This document shows positions 16,449 to 24,943 of a DNA stretch of 64,000 bases, one piece after another. Numbering within the stretch: the stretch's first letter is position 1; every line of letters begins with the position of its first letter. This DNA comes from Avispirillum sp959601495. Lineage in GTDB: Bacteria; Bacillota; Clostridia; Oscillospirales; CAG-272. The notes beneath the pieces are model-generated. The model was not told where the DNA came from. It searched no databases and saw only the letters and a list, made by a program, of their open reading frames with translations. Location: the NCBI GenBank assembly GCA_959601495.1, contig CAUGPT010000003.1:1-64000 (forward strand). Reading direction: 5' to 3'. The position numbers and the translations under genes were made by a program.

Positions 16449-17285
16449 ATGAAAAAAACTATTTCGGCAAGACCGGGGCGCAGGATGTACGCTCTGCTTC
16501 TTGCGGCGGTGCTTCTCTGCCCCGTCGCCATGTCAGGCTGCAAAGGCGACAAAGCACCTGCCGACACCGCAGGCGAAACAAAGCAGGCTGCCCGCTGGCA
16601 GGACAGCATAGAATACGACTCTACCCTGTCACCGGACGGGAAAACGGTTTTTCTTTACGCGGTCAGCCGCGGAAAGATCACATTGTGGAATAAAAAAAGT
16701 GAAAAAGCCTCTCCCATCGTTCTGAAATACGATTCCACAGCCGATGACGCGACGGACCGTTTTGAGACGGCGGACATAAACGGCGACGGCTACGAGGACA
16801 TCCGCCTTGTGTACAGTGAAAGCGACACGGGAATATCGTACAACCTTTGGCTGTGGGATGCGAACTCCGAAAGATATACATACTGCAATAACTACCGCAA
16901 AATAGAAGATCCGGAAAGCGCAGACGGCGGAAAGAGTGTTATCTGCCATACCGACACGGGCGCTTTCGGAAAAATCACGCAAACGTATACCTTCAACGAC
17001 ACCTGCGGGATCGACCTCACGTCTTCATCGGTGGACGATCCCGACGCGGTCGCCGCCGCAATATGCGGGGGGCTCGGATTCGGCGGCATTACAGCTTCGG
17101 GAGCCCCCATTACTATAGGCGTAACAAAGTGCAGTCTGTATACGGCGGGCGACAAAGAGTTTCTCGCCTATACGGATGAGTCCGTATGGTATGCTTCCCC
17201 CAAAGACACAAGCGAATATTACGAAGTGAAGTATGACGGCGGCGCGTACTCCCTCGGCGAAAAAGTCGAAGCAACGTCAAAATAG
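16449..17285 (+). CDS. Lipoprotein with VCBS/FG-GAP-like repeat
   Basis: 278 aa. Lipoprotein signal: Lys/Arg-rich start, hydrophobic core and lipobox 'AMSGC' with Cys near residue 31. 'ADINGDGYEDIRL' near residue 117 is an FG-GAP/VCBS-type calcium-binding loop. It is probably anchored on the outer face of the membrane; function unknown. I start at ATG 16449, the codon that opens the signal peptide. It is followed by a DUF4275 gene and a second lipoprotein gene. Confidence 0.78.
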   Translation: MKKTISARPGRRMYALLLAAVLLCPVAMSGCKGDKAPADTAGETKQAARWQDSIEYDSTLSPDGKTVFLYAVSRGKITLWNKKSEKASPIVLKYDSTADDATDRFETADINGDGYEDIRLVYSESDTGISYNLWLWDANSERYTYCNNYRKIEDPESADGGKSVICHTDTGAFGKITQTYTFNDTCGIDLTSSSVDDPDAVAAAICGGLGFGGITASGAPITIGVTKCSLYTAGDKEFLAYTDESVWYASPKDTSEYYEVKYDGGAYSLGEKVEATSK

Positions 17286-17348
17286 CCGTCAGCCGTCCCG
17301 CGCGCCGCAATGCGGCGCCGTAACCACTTATTTTACAGGAGATACGAT

Positions 17349-17963
17349 ATGTTTTACAAAAGACCGAAGCCGGCACAGATAAAAGCCGCCGACGAAGCGA
17401 TGTCGGCGCTGCTGCCGGATGCCGAAAAAGTATACGACATTCCCGCAAGAGAATTTATGGTAAAATGGCTGTCCGTCTTTGCGCCGGACATGAGCGTTGC
17501 GGACGCAAAGGCTTTCTGCCTGCCCAGGCTTCTTTATAAAAACCGCATATGGCATGCCTTCAGCTTCCGCAAGACCGACTGCGTATACGGAGAAGATGCG
17601 GACGAAGCGGCGGCGGGAAAGCTCCGCGGCGAAGGATATATACTCATGTGCGATGCCCAGGCGGTTTACCGCGCGGACGACCTGTCGGTCCTTACTGTCG
17701 AAGACATCAAAAAGCTAAAAAGCGCGGTCGTGTTCGACAGCGAGTATAAAATGACATATGCCGTATGCGACGAAGAAGGATGCGGACCGTTTTTCAAGCT
17801 GTCGGAGTGTGCCGCCTGCGGCGGATGCGGCGGATGCGGCGGATGCGGTATTTCCGACTGCGAAAAGCGCGCGGATGCCGTTGAGAACGATGATACAGGT
17901 GACAACGAGGCAAATGAGAGCCACGAAGAAGCCGAAGCCGCCGAAAAAACGAGCAATGAATGA
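17349..17963 (+). CDS. DUF4275-like protein with Cys/Gly repeat
   Basis: 204 aa. 'IWHAFSFRKTDCVYGEDA', 'LTVEDIKK' and 'VFDSEYKMTYAVCDEE..GPFF' match the layout I know for DUF4275, a Bacillus/Clostridia family of unknown function. Near residue 158 a 9-nt unit (GGCGGATGC) is tandemly repeated, giving 'CGGCGGCGGCG'. The C-terminus is Glu-rich. The last 8 nt overlap the next gene. Confidence 0.65.
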   Translation: MFYKRPKPAQIKAADEAMSALLPDAEKVYDIPAREFMVKWLSVFAPDMSVADAKAFCLPRLLYKNRIWHAFSFRKTDCVYGEDADEAAAGKLRGEGYILMCDAQAVYRADDLSVLTVEDIKKLKSAVVFDSEYKMTYAVCDEEGCGPFFKLSECAACGGCGGCGGCGISDCEKRADAVENDDTGDNEANESHEEAEAAEKTSNE

Positions 17964-18948
17964 CAAGAAGCCCTGCCGAAGCAGAAGCCGCCGCGCACCG
18001 AAAATCTTCCGCAGAGCGGCCGCGGTCATCTGTATCGCCGCGGCGGTATTGACTTTTTCAGGCTGCGCGAATACATCCGAAAGACCCGACGTCACCGATA
18101 CCCCGTCGGACACGGAAAGCACCGCCGCGCCGCACGATTTTGAGTCAGGCCCGGACAGATCGGAAATGACAAAGGCGCTGAACTTTATTTGCGGCGACGT
18201 GTATCCCGGCAATGGCGTCAGCCCGAAAGAGCTCAGCGCGGCGAACGCCTTCAGATGCATTCTGGACGGCGAGAGCGGCTGGGGCTTCGGAGTTTACAGA
18301 CAAAATGCAGAGACCGAAAAGATCGGCGAATTTATACTGAGCGACAGCGGCACGCTGTATGTGCGCGACTCAGGCTACGGCGCCTACCGCCCCGCCGCAG
18401 GCGAAGAATTCAAAGGCTACGTCCTGCGCTTCAAAAACGCGGTTCGCGCAGAATCACTCGGCGGGCAGTATCTTGCCTCCACCGAGGGCGGGCAGATGTA
18501 CTACTCCGACAGCTATCGCTGTGAGGGCGGGCTGACGTTTTCCGTGAGCCGCATAGGGCCCGTCGGCGAGGGCAAGAGCGTTCTCTCCGTCGTGTCAGAC
18601 TGGACCGGAGTGCCGAGCGCTGAGTTTGTTCAGGTGTACAACGGGCCGATCGAAACGTATGAAGGCGTATGCTCCGCGCGCCGCGCGGACAGCGACTTTG
18701 ATGTGCTTGTGATAGACTTTTATCAGAAAAGCAAAAGCACGGCGAAAAAATACCGCGCCGCGCTTGTATCCCTTCCCGATTCGCTGCTGTGGTTTCAGTG
18801 CAGCATTGCGGAGGAGGATTTCGCCCGGTACGGCGATACATTCAAAGAACTTACGGACGGCCTGTGCGTCGTCGGGCAGTACGGCGAGCCCGTGTTCGGC
18901 GAGCTTTGCACCGAATACAACAGTGAAGTTATAGGAATACAGCAGTAG
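17956..18948 (+). CDS. Putative lipoprotein, unknown function
   Basis: 330 aa. Arg-rich start, hydrophobic stretch and lipobox 'LTFSGC' (Cys about residue 36), then a Thr/Ser/Asp-rich linker and a globular domain of roughly 270 residues. I do not recognise the domain. I start at ATG 17956, where the signal peptide begins; it overlaps the preceding gene by 8 nt (ATGAATGA) and has no clear ribosome binding site, so translational coupling is likely. Confidence 0.72.
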   Translation: MNDKKPCRSRSRRAPKIFRRAAAVICIAAAVLTFSGCANTSERPDVTDTPSDTESTAAPHDFESGPDRSEMTKALNFICGDVYPGNGVSPKELSAANAFRCILDGESGWGFGVYRQNAETEKIGEFILSDSGTLYVRDSGYGAYRPAAGEEFKGYVLRFKNAVRAESLGGQYLASTEGGQMYYSDSYRCEGGLTFSVSRIGPVGEGKSVLSVVSDWTGVPSAEFVQVYNGPIETYEGVCSARRADSDFDVLVIDFYQKSKSTAKKYRAALVSLPDSLLWFQCSIAEEDFARYGDTFKELTDGLCVVGQYGEPVFGELCTEYNSEVIGIQQ

Positions 18949-18977
18949 GCGCCGCAATGCGGCGCCTACTGCTGTAT
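18937..18977 (+). terminator. Terminator overlapping the lipoprotein stop codon
   Basis: A 20-bp palindrome (ATACAGCAGTAGGCGCCGCA / its complement) with a single-A centre that includes the TAG stop at 18946-18948. Confidence 0.75.
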
Positions 18978-19200
18978 AAAAGCGGCAAAGAACTTCGGAC
19001 ATTTCGTCAGCCGGCGAACGGCGGCGAAAAGGGACTGCTTTTCCGGAAGCGGCCCCTTCGGGATGTTATCATAAAACTGAATAAAAGTTAAGAGGGGATG
19101 CGGTAAAACAGTCGGCGGCTCGGAGTTTTTCCGGATTAGACGGCAGATAGGTGTGCAGCCCGGAGAATCGAACAGCAGGAGCAGAATTTCTCATGAGCGG
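18978..19200. other. Intergenic, no gene seen
   Basis: This 220-nt stretch between the lipoprotein terminator and the decayed minus-strand ORF holds no supported gene or RNA. Confidence 0.4.
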
Positions 19201-19816
19201 TCATTGCACCGCCTCATTCAGAGGTACACGATCCAAAGTGCGACCGGCCTCGTTCTTCAGATATTCATTGCGGTCGGTACTCTCCCGATCCCACAGCACG
19301 GTGACGGTGTCTGCGTCGGCGGCGTGAGCCTTGACAAACGCCCGAATCAGCGGAAGCCAGTCATGATCTGCTCCGGACACGCGGAAATAGAGATCCCGGC
19401 TGCCGGGCACGGTATCATACAGCCCACCCAGCCGTACCCGGAGAAATTCGCTGTTCAGCGCCCGATTCACGGCGGCGTTCAGCTCCGGCAGGCGTGCCGG
19501 GTCCACATAGAAAAGCTCTCCGGCGTGCCGCTCCGCAAAAGCACGGCTGAGGAAAAAAATATGGCCGCTTCCGAATTGCCAGCAGCAGATTCCGCACCAG
19601 ATTGCGGTTAGGCCGCAGCGCCACGCCGTAGGCGGCTATCAACTCCAAACACTGTCGCCGGGTCTCCTCACTTTGGGTGGCATCATACAACCATTCGGCG
19701 GCGTAAATCGTCTCCTCCGCATCCGTCGGGTCGGCGCTTCCGTAGTAGTGCCACCTGCAGGGAAACGCCGTTCCGTCCCGCCGCAGCATCCACGCGGTAG
19801 TCTTATCCATAGGCAT
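19201..19816 (-). pseudogene. Frameshifted ORF of unknown function
   Basis: Two minus-strand frames join into one plausible protein of about 205 aa. The first runs from 19816 ('MDKTTAWMLRRDGTAF') to a run of seven T at about 19555-19562. The second continues with 'LSRAFAERHAGELFYVDP' and ends at 19201. Deleting one T restores a continuous reading. AAAGGAG lies just upstream of the ATG (19816, with an alternative ATG at 19810). No family recognised. It could be a decaying gene or a homopolymer sequencing error. Confidence 0.6.
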
Positions 19817-19904
19817 CCGCTCCTTTCGGAGAATAGTATAGCATGGCAGGTGGGATAAAAAGAACGCACGGAGAACAAATCGTTCTCTGTGCGTCTTTTA
19901 AGTT

Positions 19905-20669
19905 TTAATTATTTTTTGTTTCCTTCTTGTCTTTCTGTTTTGCAGCTTTAATCTTGTCTCTCTGTTTTGCAACTTTAATCCACGCAAGGCCTTCCCACTG
20001 AATAGGGGAAATTCCCTGTTTTTTTACAATGTCCCTGATTCCGTCTTGCAGCTTTTTATAGTTTTTATGATCAGATATTGCGCTCCATGCCTCGCCGTTA
20101 TAATAGTAGGATTCGCCGGAACCAGTAATCCTATTTCCCTCAGTGTTGAACTGTTGCGTTTCTTTTAGAACTTCAAGAATAAAGCTGTCAACCGGTACAT
20201 GCAACTCTGCCTCAGAAAGGCCATTTGGCAGCATATCAAGCAGCCACAGATATTTCAGCGTCATATTTACCCATTTCTGTGCTTGTCCGTATGTAAAACC
20301 AACTTTAAGAAAATCTTTCTTATTATAAGGCACACTCATTTGATAAATGATTTGAGTACACTCGCTTTTATGCCATGCGTAAAAATCGCCAGAATGGTTT
20401 GGATAACTTTCGATGGATTCGATTAGTTTTGAGCAGATATCTTCAATTCGGGTTTTCCGAATCTCAGCAAACGAATATGCCTCAGCACCGACCTTTGCTT
20501 TTTCCGGGTCTGTTGAAGAATAGGTATATTTGACCGTTCGCGCTAAGTCTAAATATGCACGGTATGCACATTTTTTCTTCACCGTTTGCTCGGGATCCTC
20601 ACTGCTGTATCCAAAGTAGCTATACAGCAGAAAATCCAGCAGTTTTTTATTATCAGCAGACTGATTCAT
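19905..20669 (-). CDS. AT-rich hypothetical protein
   Basis: 254 aa, predicted mainly helical. 'FYAWHKSECTQIIYQMS' near residue 110, 'YGQAQKWVNMTLKYLWLLD' in the middle and 'HVPVDSFILEVLKE' near 170 look like a conserved family that I cannot name. The C-terminus is Lys-rich. The gene has a lower GC content than its surroundings, suggesting transfer. The start at 20669 has AAAGGAG 9 nt upstream. It lies 13 nt downstream of a truncated WYL regulator, an arrangement frequent in accessory or defence-like islands, but no defence function is shown. Confidence 0.65.
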   Translation of the reverse strand: MNQSADNKKLLDFLLYSYFGYSSEDPEQTVKKKCAYRAYLDLARTVKYTYSSTDPEKAKVGAEAYSFAEIRKTRIEDICSKLIESIESYPNHSGDFYAWHKSECTQIIYQMSVPYNKKDFLKVGFTYGQAQKWVNMTLKYLWLLDMLPNGLSEAELHVPVDSFILEVLKETQQFNTEGNRITGSGESYYYNGEAWSAISDHKNYKKLQDGIRDIVKKQGISPIQWEGLAWIKVAKQRDKIKAAKQKDKKETKNN

Positions 20670-20682
20670 GGTGCTATCTCCT

Positions 20683-21273
20683 TTATCTATATTTCTCCAA
20701 CGCCTTTTCCAAAGCGCTTTTGACCTTTTCACGCAGGCACCTGGGCTCCAGCACCGTCACATCCGGGGCGAAGTTCATGGCGAACTGCTCCATGGCCATC
20801 TCGTTGGTGAAAGCCGTAACGGTAACGCCGGCGTCATCCTCATCGGAGAAAGTCACGTCCGTTCCGAACAGGTCGATGACATCGCTGACCATGGCCTTGG
20901 CCACACGAAACACCGCCCGAACATTGTCACTGGCATACATGTATGGGTGCTCCTTCATATAGGTAGCCAGATCCAGCGTCCGGCCGTTGGCCCACTTCAG
21001 ATGTTCAAATGGCTTGGCCGGCTCGTCCAAAATCTTCAGTTCCGTGATGCGGTCCAGACGGTAGTTGGAAATATCGTCGTACTTGTCGTCGTACTTGTCA
21101 TAGTTGCAGATCAGATAATATTTCCCCTCCTTGGCCGCCATCTGATAGGGGGAAATGACATACAGCCGCTCTGTGCCGTCGGGACGGGTTTTGATATGAT
21201 GACGCTTGTCAGTGCCGTATTCCAGATATTTGAAGCTGGCCTTCCGCCCCCATCTGCGAATGACCCTACCAGC
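20683..21273 (-). pseudogene. 5'-truncated WYL-domain transcriptional regulator
   Basis: The frame encodes a WYL-type ligand-sensing domain ('SFKYLEYGTD', 'RLYVISPYQMAAKEGKYYLICNYD', 'ISNYRLDRI') and the WCX C-terminal region, but the winged-helix DNA-binding domain is missing. A stop codon at 21276-21274 precedes the homologous region, and no ATG, GTG or TTG occurs before the internal ATG at 21141, from which a 152-aa remnant could be made. A 12-nt tandem duplication yields 'DKYDDKYDD'. Confidence 0.75.
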
Positions 21274-21293
21274 TTATAAAACTGCATATCCAC

Positions 21294-21671
21294 ACCTCAC
21301 ATATCTTTTTATCCTCACAAAACAAGTATAGGAAATTGCGTGGGACAAAAAGAGGACATCGACCGGCCCGCCCGTCAAAATCGGTTAGGCGATCAAGAGG
21401 CGACGCGGCGCACACTCCGTACAACCTGAAAATGTTATCGGAGTGTTTCTTTAATCAGGGATATTTATTGGACATTAACCATGCCAAAATTATTTTTGTA
21501 AATTAGGAACACTCGGTGCTTGCTTGTGCCGTAAAAAAAGAGGTGCTGTCCCGGCTGCTCATCATCGATACCGTGGCCTTCACGGTACGGCCGTATATGG
21601 GATTTGACGAGTATATGGAAGTCTGCTACGCCTCCGCCCTCCTTGCCGACCGTCGGTTATCCGGCACTTTT
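21294..21671. other. Degraded intergenic stretch with a coding-like remnant
   Basis: The interval contains about 150 nt (21516-21670, plus strand) that would read 'KKEVLSRLLIIDTVAF' and 'MGFDEYMEVCYASALLAD', which looks protein-like but has no supported start and runs into the kor terminator. I cannot name its source. The rest shows nothing. Confidence 0.4.
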
Positions 21672-21705
21672 AAAAAAGCGCGGAGCGTTTGCTCCGCGCT
21701 TTTTT
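21672..21705 (-). terminator. Terminator of the T-box/kor operon
   Basis: AAAAAA-GCGCGGAGC-GTTT-GCTCCGCGC-TTTTTT, at the korC stop codon. The A- and T-tracts on both sides allow function in either direction. Confidence 0.92.
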
Positions 21706-22235
21706 CAATATTCCATACCCCGGCGTATTGCCGCAAGGTTTGCTTCAAGCAGATCCTGATGGCGGGCGGAAACTACCTTTTTAAGAGCAGCCTCCGTATC
21801 ATCCGAGGCGACCGCGCCGGTCTCTTTTATAAACTTGCCCACCATTATCATGTTGGCAAGAGACGGAGTGCCCAGCTCGTTTGCGAGAGCCGTTGCGGGC
21901 ACATAAAAGACCTTTACATCGTCGCGGCGCACCTTGCGCTCAACAAGGGTCGAATCCACAAATATGCATCCGCCGCCGACAACTGCGTCCTCGTATTTGT
22001 CAAGGGACGGCAGGTTCATTGCGATGAGCACATCCGGCTTTGAAACGATGGGAGAGCCGACAGGCTCATCCGACAGGATAACGCTGCAGTTCGCGGTACC
22101 TCCGCGCATTTCGGGGCCGTAGGACGGCAGCCAGCTGAGCTGGCGTCCCTCCAGAAGTCCCTTGTACGCAAGAAACTTACCCGCAAACAGCACGCCCTGT
22201 CCGCCGAAACCGGCTATCAAAAGCTGTGTCGTCAT
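21705..22235 (-). CDS. korC: 2-oxoacid:ferredoxin oxidoreductase, gamma subunit
   Basis: 176 aa. 'IAGFGGQGVLFAGK' at residues 6-19 and 'SYGPEMRGGTANCSV' near 38 are gamma-subunit hallmarks of VOR/KOR/IOR enzymes. With the alpha, beta and delta subunits encoded upstream it interconverts a 2-oxoacid plus CoA with acyl-CoA, CO2 and reduced ferredoxin. It overlaps korB by 4 nt (ATGA). The last gene before the terminator. Confidence 0.93.
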   Translation of the reverse strand: MTTQLLIAGFGGQGVLFAGKFLAYKGLLEGRQLSWLPSYGPEMRGGTANCSVILSDEPVGSPIVSKPDVLIAMNLPSLDKYEDAVVGGGCIFVDSTLVERKVRRDDVKVFYVPATALANELGTPSLANMIMVGKFIKETGAVASDDTEAALKKVVSARHQDLLEANLAAIRRGMEY

Positions 22236-22987
22236 TTTGCTTCGCCCTCCTTTGCGCTTCTGTCCTTGTATACGCCCAGAGGATAGTAGGGTATCATCTT
22301 ATCGTCTATCCATTTGAGCGCCGCCTCGGGCGTCATGCCCCAGTTCGTCGGGCAGGACGAAATTACCTCAATAAGAGAGAATCCCTTGCCCTCGACCTGG
22401 TTGCGGAACGCTTTTTCGATCGCCGCCTTTGCGGTCTTTACATTCTTTACATTATTCACGGCAACGCGCGCAAGATACTCGGGACCGTCCAGTGCCGAAA
22501 GCATTTCGCACACCTTTATGGGATAGCCCGCGGTCTTTACGTCGCGTCCGTAGGGAGAGGTCTGCGTGACCTGACCCGGCAGCGACGTGGGCGCCATCTG
22601 ACCGCCCGTCATACCGTATATTGCGTTGTTTACGAATATAACCGTGATGTTTTCGTTTCTCGTAGCGGCGTGAACAGTCTCCGCCATACCGATGGATGCA
22701 AGGTCGCCGTCGCCCTGATACGTGAATATGATATTTTCCGGCATAGAGCGCTTGAGACCGGTGGCGACAGCCGGAGCACGTCCGTGCGCCGCCTCGACCA
22801 TATCGCACGCAAAGTAATTATACGCCATAACTGCGCAGCCTACTGGAGCAACACCCACCGTTCTGCCCTCGATGCCGAGAGTGTCTATAGCCTCGGCGAC
22901 AAGGCGGTGGATTATGCCGTGGGTGCAGCCGGGGCAGTAATGCAGTTCGGCGTCGGTAAGGCTGTGCGGTTTTTCAAATACTACCAT
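22232..22987 (-). CDS. korB: 2-oxoacid:ferredoxin oxidoreductase, beta (thiamine-binding) subunit
   Basis: 251 aa. Thiamine diphosphate/Mg binding: 'GDGDLASIGMAETVHAA' (about residue 95) followed by 'VNNAIYGMTGGQMAPTS'. 'HYCPGCTHGI' near residue 17 is the conserved beta-subunit N-terminal motif. Its start codon shares a base with the stop of the alpha-subunit gene. Confidence 0.94.
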   Translation of the reverse strand: MVVFEKPHSLTDAELHYCPGCTHGIIHRLVAEAIDTLGIEGRTVGVAPVGCAVMAYNYFACDMVEAAHGRAPAVATGLKRSMPENIIFTYQGDGDLASIGMAETVHAATRNENITVIFVNNAIYGMTGGQMAPTSLPGQVTQTSPYGRDVKTAGYPIKVCEMLSALDGPEYLARVAVNNVKNVKTAKAAIEKAFRNQVEGKGFSLIEVISSCPTNWGMTPEAALKWIDDKMIPYYPLGVYKDRSAKEGEAK

Positions 22988-24048
22988 TATTTAAGCCCTC
23001 CGTTCATTTTTCTGATGCTTTCAAGTACCTCGTCGGGAGACGGTATCATACCGCCCGCTCTGAAGCAAAGCTCCACGGGACGGCTGCACTGACAAGAGAG
23101 GCGCACATCCTCTATCATCTGGCCCATGGAAAGCTCGACAGAGATAAATCCGCGAACGTGTGCGGCAGCTTCGGCAATTGCTTTTTTGGGGAACGGCCAA
23201 ACCGTTATGGGTCTGATGAGTCCCGCCTTTATACCCTCGCGGCGTGCGGCGGTCACAGCGTTTTTCGCAACTCTTGCAGCAATGCCGAAGGCTACGAGGC
23301 AAATGTCCGCATCCTCCGTCATGTAGCTTTCCCAACGCGCCTCGTTCTCCTCTATCTGCTTGTAACGCTCAAATCTTTCGATGTTTGTGCGCTCAAGCTC
23401 TTCGGGCACAAGATAGAGAGAGTTTACTATGTTGTGCTCTCTCTTCATACCGGTACCGGTAACAGCCCAGGGCTTTTCGCACGCAGCACTGCTCTCCTCG
23501 GGCAGCAGCACGGGCTCCATCATCTGACCCATGGTGCCGTCCGCCAGAAGCATTGCGGGCACGCGGTATTTGTCGGAAAGATCAAATGCAAGCGCCGTAA
23601 GATCAGCCATTTCCTGAACGGAATCGGGTGTGAGCACTATGAGATGATAGTCTCCGTGTCCGCCGCCCTTTGTCGCCTGGAAGTAGTCGGACTGCGAGGG
23701 CTGGATGCCGCCCAGTCCGGGGCCGCCGCGCTGTACGTTTACTATAAGCGCGGGCAGGTCTGCGCCCGCTATGTAGGAAATGCCCTCCTGCTTAAGGGAT
23801 ACTCCGGGAGAGGAGGAAGATGTCATAACTCTCTTGCCGCTTGCGGACACTCCGTACACCATGTTGATGGCGGATATTTCGCTTTCCGCCTGCAGAAATG
23901 TGCCGCCGATCTTCGGCATGCGCTTTGCCATATATGCCGCAAGCTCTGTCTGAGGCGTTATGGGATATCCGAAATAGTGACGGCAGCCTGCGCGTATCGC
24001 CGCCTCGGCGATAGCCTCGTTGCCCTTCATAAGTACCTTTTCACTCAT
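22987..24048 (-). CDS. vorB: 2-oxoacid:ferredoxin oxidoreductase, alpha subunit (VorB type)
   Basis: 353 aa. 'YFGYPITPQTELAAYM' (residues 24-39), 'SASGKRVMTSSSSPGVSL' and 'VNVQRGGPGLGG' identify the CoA/pyrimidine-binding alpha subunit. The length and order fdx-alpha-beta-gamma fit the 3-methyl-2-oxobutanoate (branched-chain) VOR type, though KOR or aryl (IOR-like) substrates remain possible. The downstream partners follow without gaps. Confidence 0.92.
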   Translation of the reverse strand: MSEKVLMKGNEAIAEAAIRAGCRHYFGYPITPQTELAAYMAKRMPKIGGTFLQAESEISAINMVYGVSASGKRVMTSSSSPGVSLKQEGISYIAGADLPALIVNVQRGGPGLGGIQPSQSDYFQATKGGGHGDYHLIVLTPDSVQEMADLTALAFDLSDKYRVPAMLLADGTMGQMMEPVLLPEESSAACEKPWAVTGTGMKREHNIVNSLYLVPEELERTNIERFERYKQIEENEARWESYMTEDADICLVAFGIAARVAKNAVTAARREGIKAGLIRPITVWPFPKKAIAEAAAHVRGFISVELSMGQMIEDVRLSCQCSRPVELCFRAGGMIPSPDEVLESIRKMNGGLK

Positions 24049-24060
24049 AATCCTCTCACC

Positions 24061-24261
24061 TCACTTCTCTACCGTTATAACGCAATCGGGACACATGGTC
24101 GCGCAGAAGGCGCAGCCTATGCATTTATCCTGATCCGTAACGGCAGCGGGAAAATGGCCTTTTTTGTTGATCTTCGTTTTGTCGATAACGATGATACCGC
24201 GGGGACATACGCCGACGCAAAGTCCGCAGCCCTTGCAGATATCCGTTTTGAAGCTTACCAT
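24061..24261 (-). CDS. korD: 2x[4Fe-4S] ferredoxin subunit of the 2-oxoacid oxidoreductase
   Basis: 66 aa. Two CxxCxxCxxxC clusters ('CKGCGLCVGVCPRG' and 'CIGCAFCATMCPDC'). It is the delta subunit that passes electrons to or from soluble ferredoxin. I start at ATG 24261, just before 'VSFKTDICKGCG'; the frame stays open upstream through the end of the neighbouring P-loop ATPase gene, but that reading is not ferredoxin-like. Confidence 0.92.
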   Translation of the reverse strand: MVSFKTDICKGCGLCVGVCPRGIIVIDKTKINKKGHFPAAVTDQDKCIGCAFCATMCPDCVITVEK

Positions 24262-24286
24262 AGCCTCGTCCTGCCTTTCTGTGATT

Positions 24287-24943
24287 TTATTTCCAATATT
24301 TTTTCTGCAGCTCAAGCGGCAGAATATCGCCGTGCCCCGAAAGTTCTTCGGCAATATCGCGCCTTGCCGACGTAAACGCGACGGGCACGCCGGAAAGCTC
24401 CGAGAGCCGCTGTGCGGCACCGAAGGTCTCGATAACGTGCTGCGCCGCTGTTTCCTCGCCGAGATTTGAATTGTTTACTATACCCGTGACGGGCACGCCG
24501 CCCGCCGCCTCCACCTCGCGCATGACGCAAAGAGCGTCCTCGGCGCTTCTTGTCAGCGGGCGGTAGAAGTTTACCACATACAGGTTTTCAAAATTGTTCT
24601 CTTCCCGTATGGCGGGCGCGAATCTGCCGACGGCATATGCGCCGCTGTCGTCTCCGCCCACGTCTATGACCGCGTGCCGCTCTCTGTTCTGCACAACTGA
24701 GTACATCTCGGAGGGCAGAGTGGGCAGATCCACGTTTGTGTTCGCAAACGGCAGCGATATGACCGAAACGCCCGCGCGCCGCAGTTTTTCCTCGCTGTCT
24801 TTTGTGCGGAAATACGGGTTTACTATGTCAAGATCGGCTATCACCGTGTCGTATCCGAGCGAGTGGAGCCGCAGGGCATAGTTTACCGCAATGTTAGTTT
24901 TGCCGCTGCCGTAATGGCCGCAGAAAAGAGTAAGCCTTTTCAT
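24287..24943 (-). CDS. P-loop ATPase of the MinD/CobQ-like class
   Basis: 218 aa. A deviant Walker A 'CGHYGSGKTNIAVN' (residues 8-21), 'VIADLDIVNPYF' (switch I region) and 'HAVIDVGGDDSGA' (Walker B). Proteins of this type accompany ferredoxin-dependent oxidoreductase operons; the role is unknown, possibly cofactor insertion or maturation. Its stop codon lies 25 nt before korD, and its start overlaps the ilvE stop. Encoded between the aminotransferase and the oxidoreductase, it belongs to the operon. Confidence 0.8.
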   Translation of the reverse strand: MKRLTLFCGHYGSGKTNIAVNYALRLHSLGYDTVIADLDIVNPYFRTKDSEEKLRRAGVSVISLPFANTNVDLPTLPSEMYSVVQNRERHAVIDVGGDDSGAYAVGRFAPAIREENNFENLYVVNFYRPLTRSAEDALCVMREVEAAGGVPVTGIVNNSNLGEETAAQHVIETFGAAQRLSELSGVPVAFTSARRDIAEELSGHGDILPLELQKKYWK

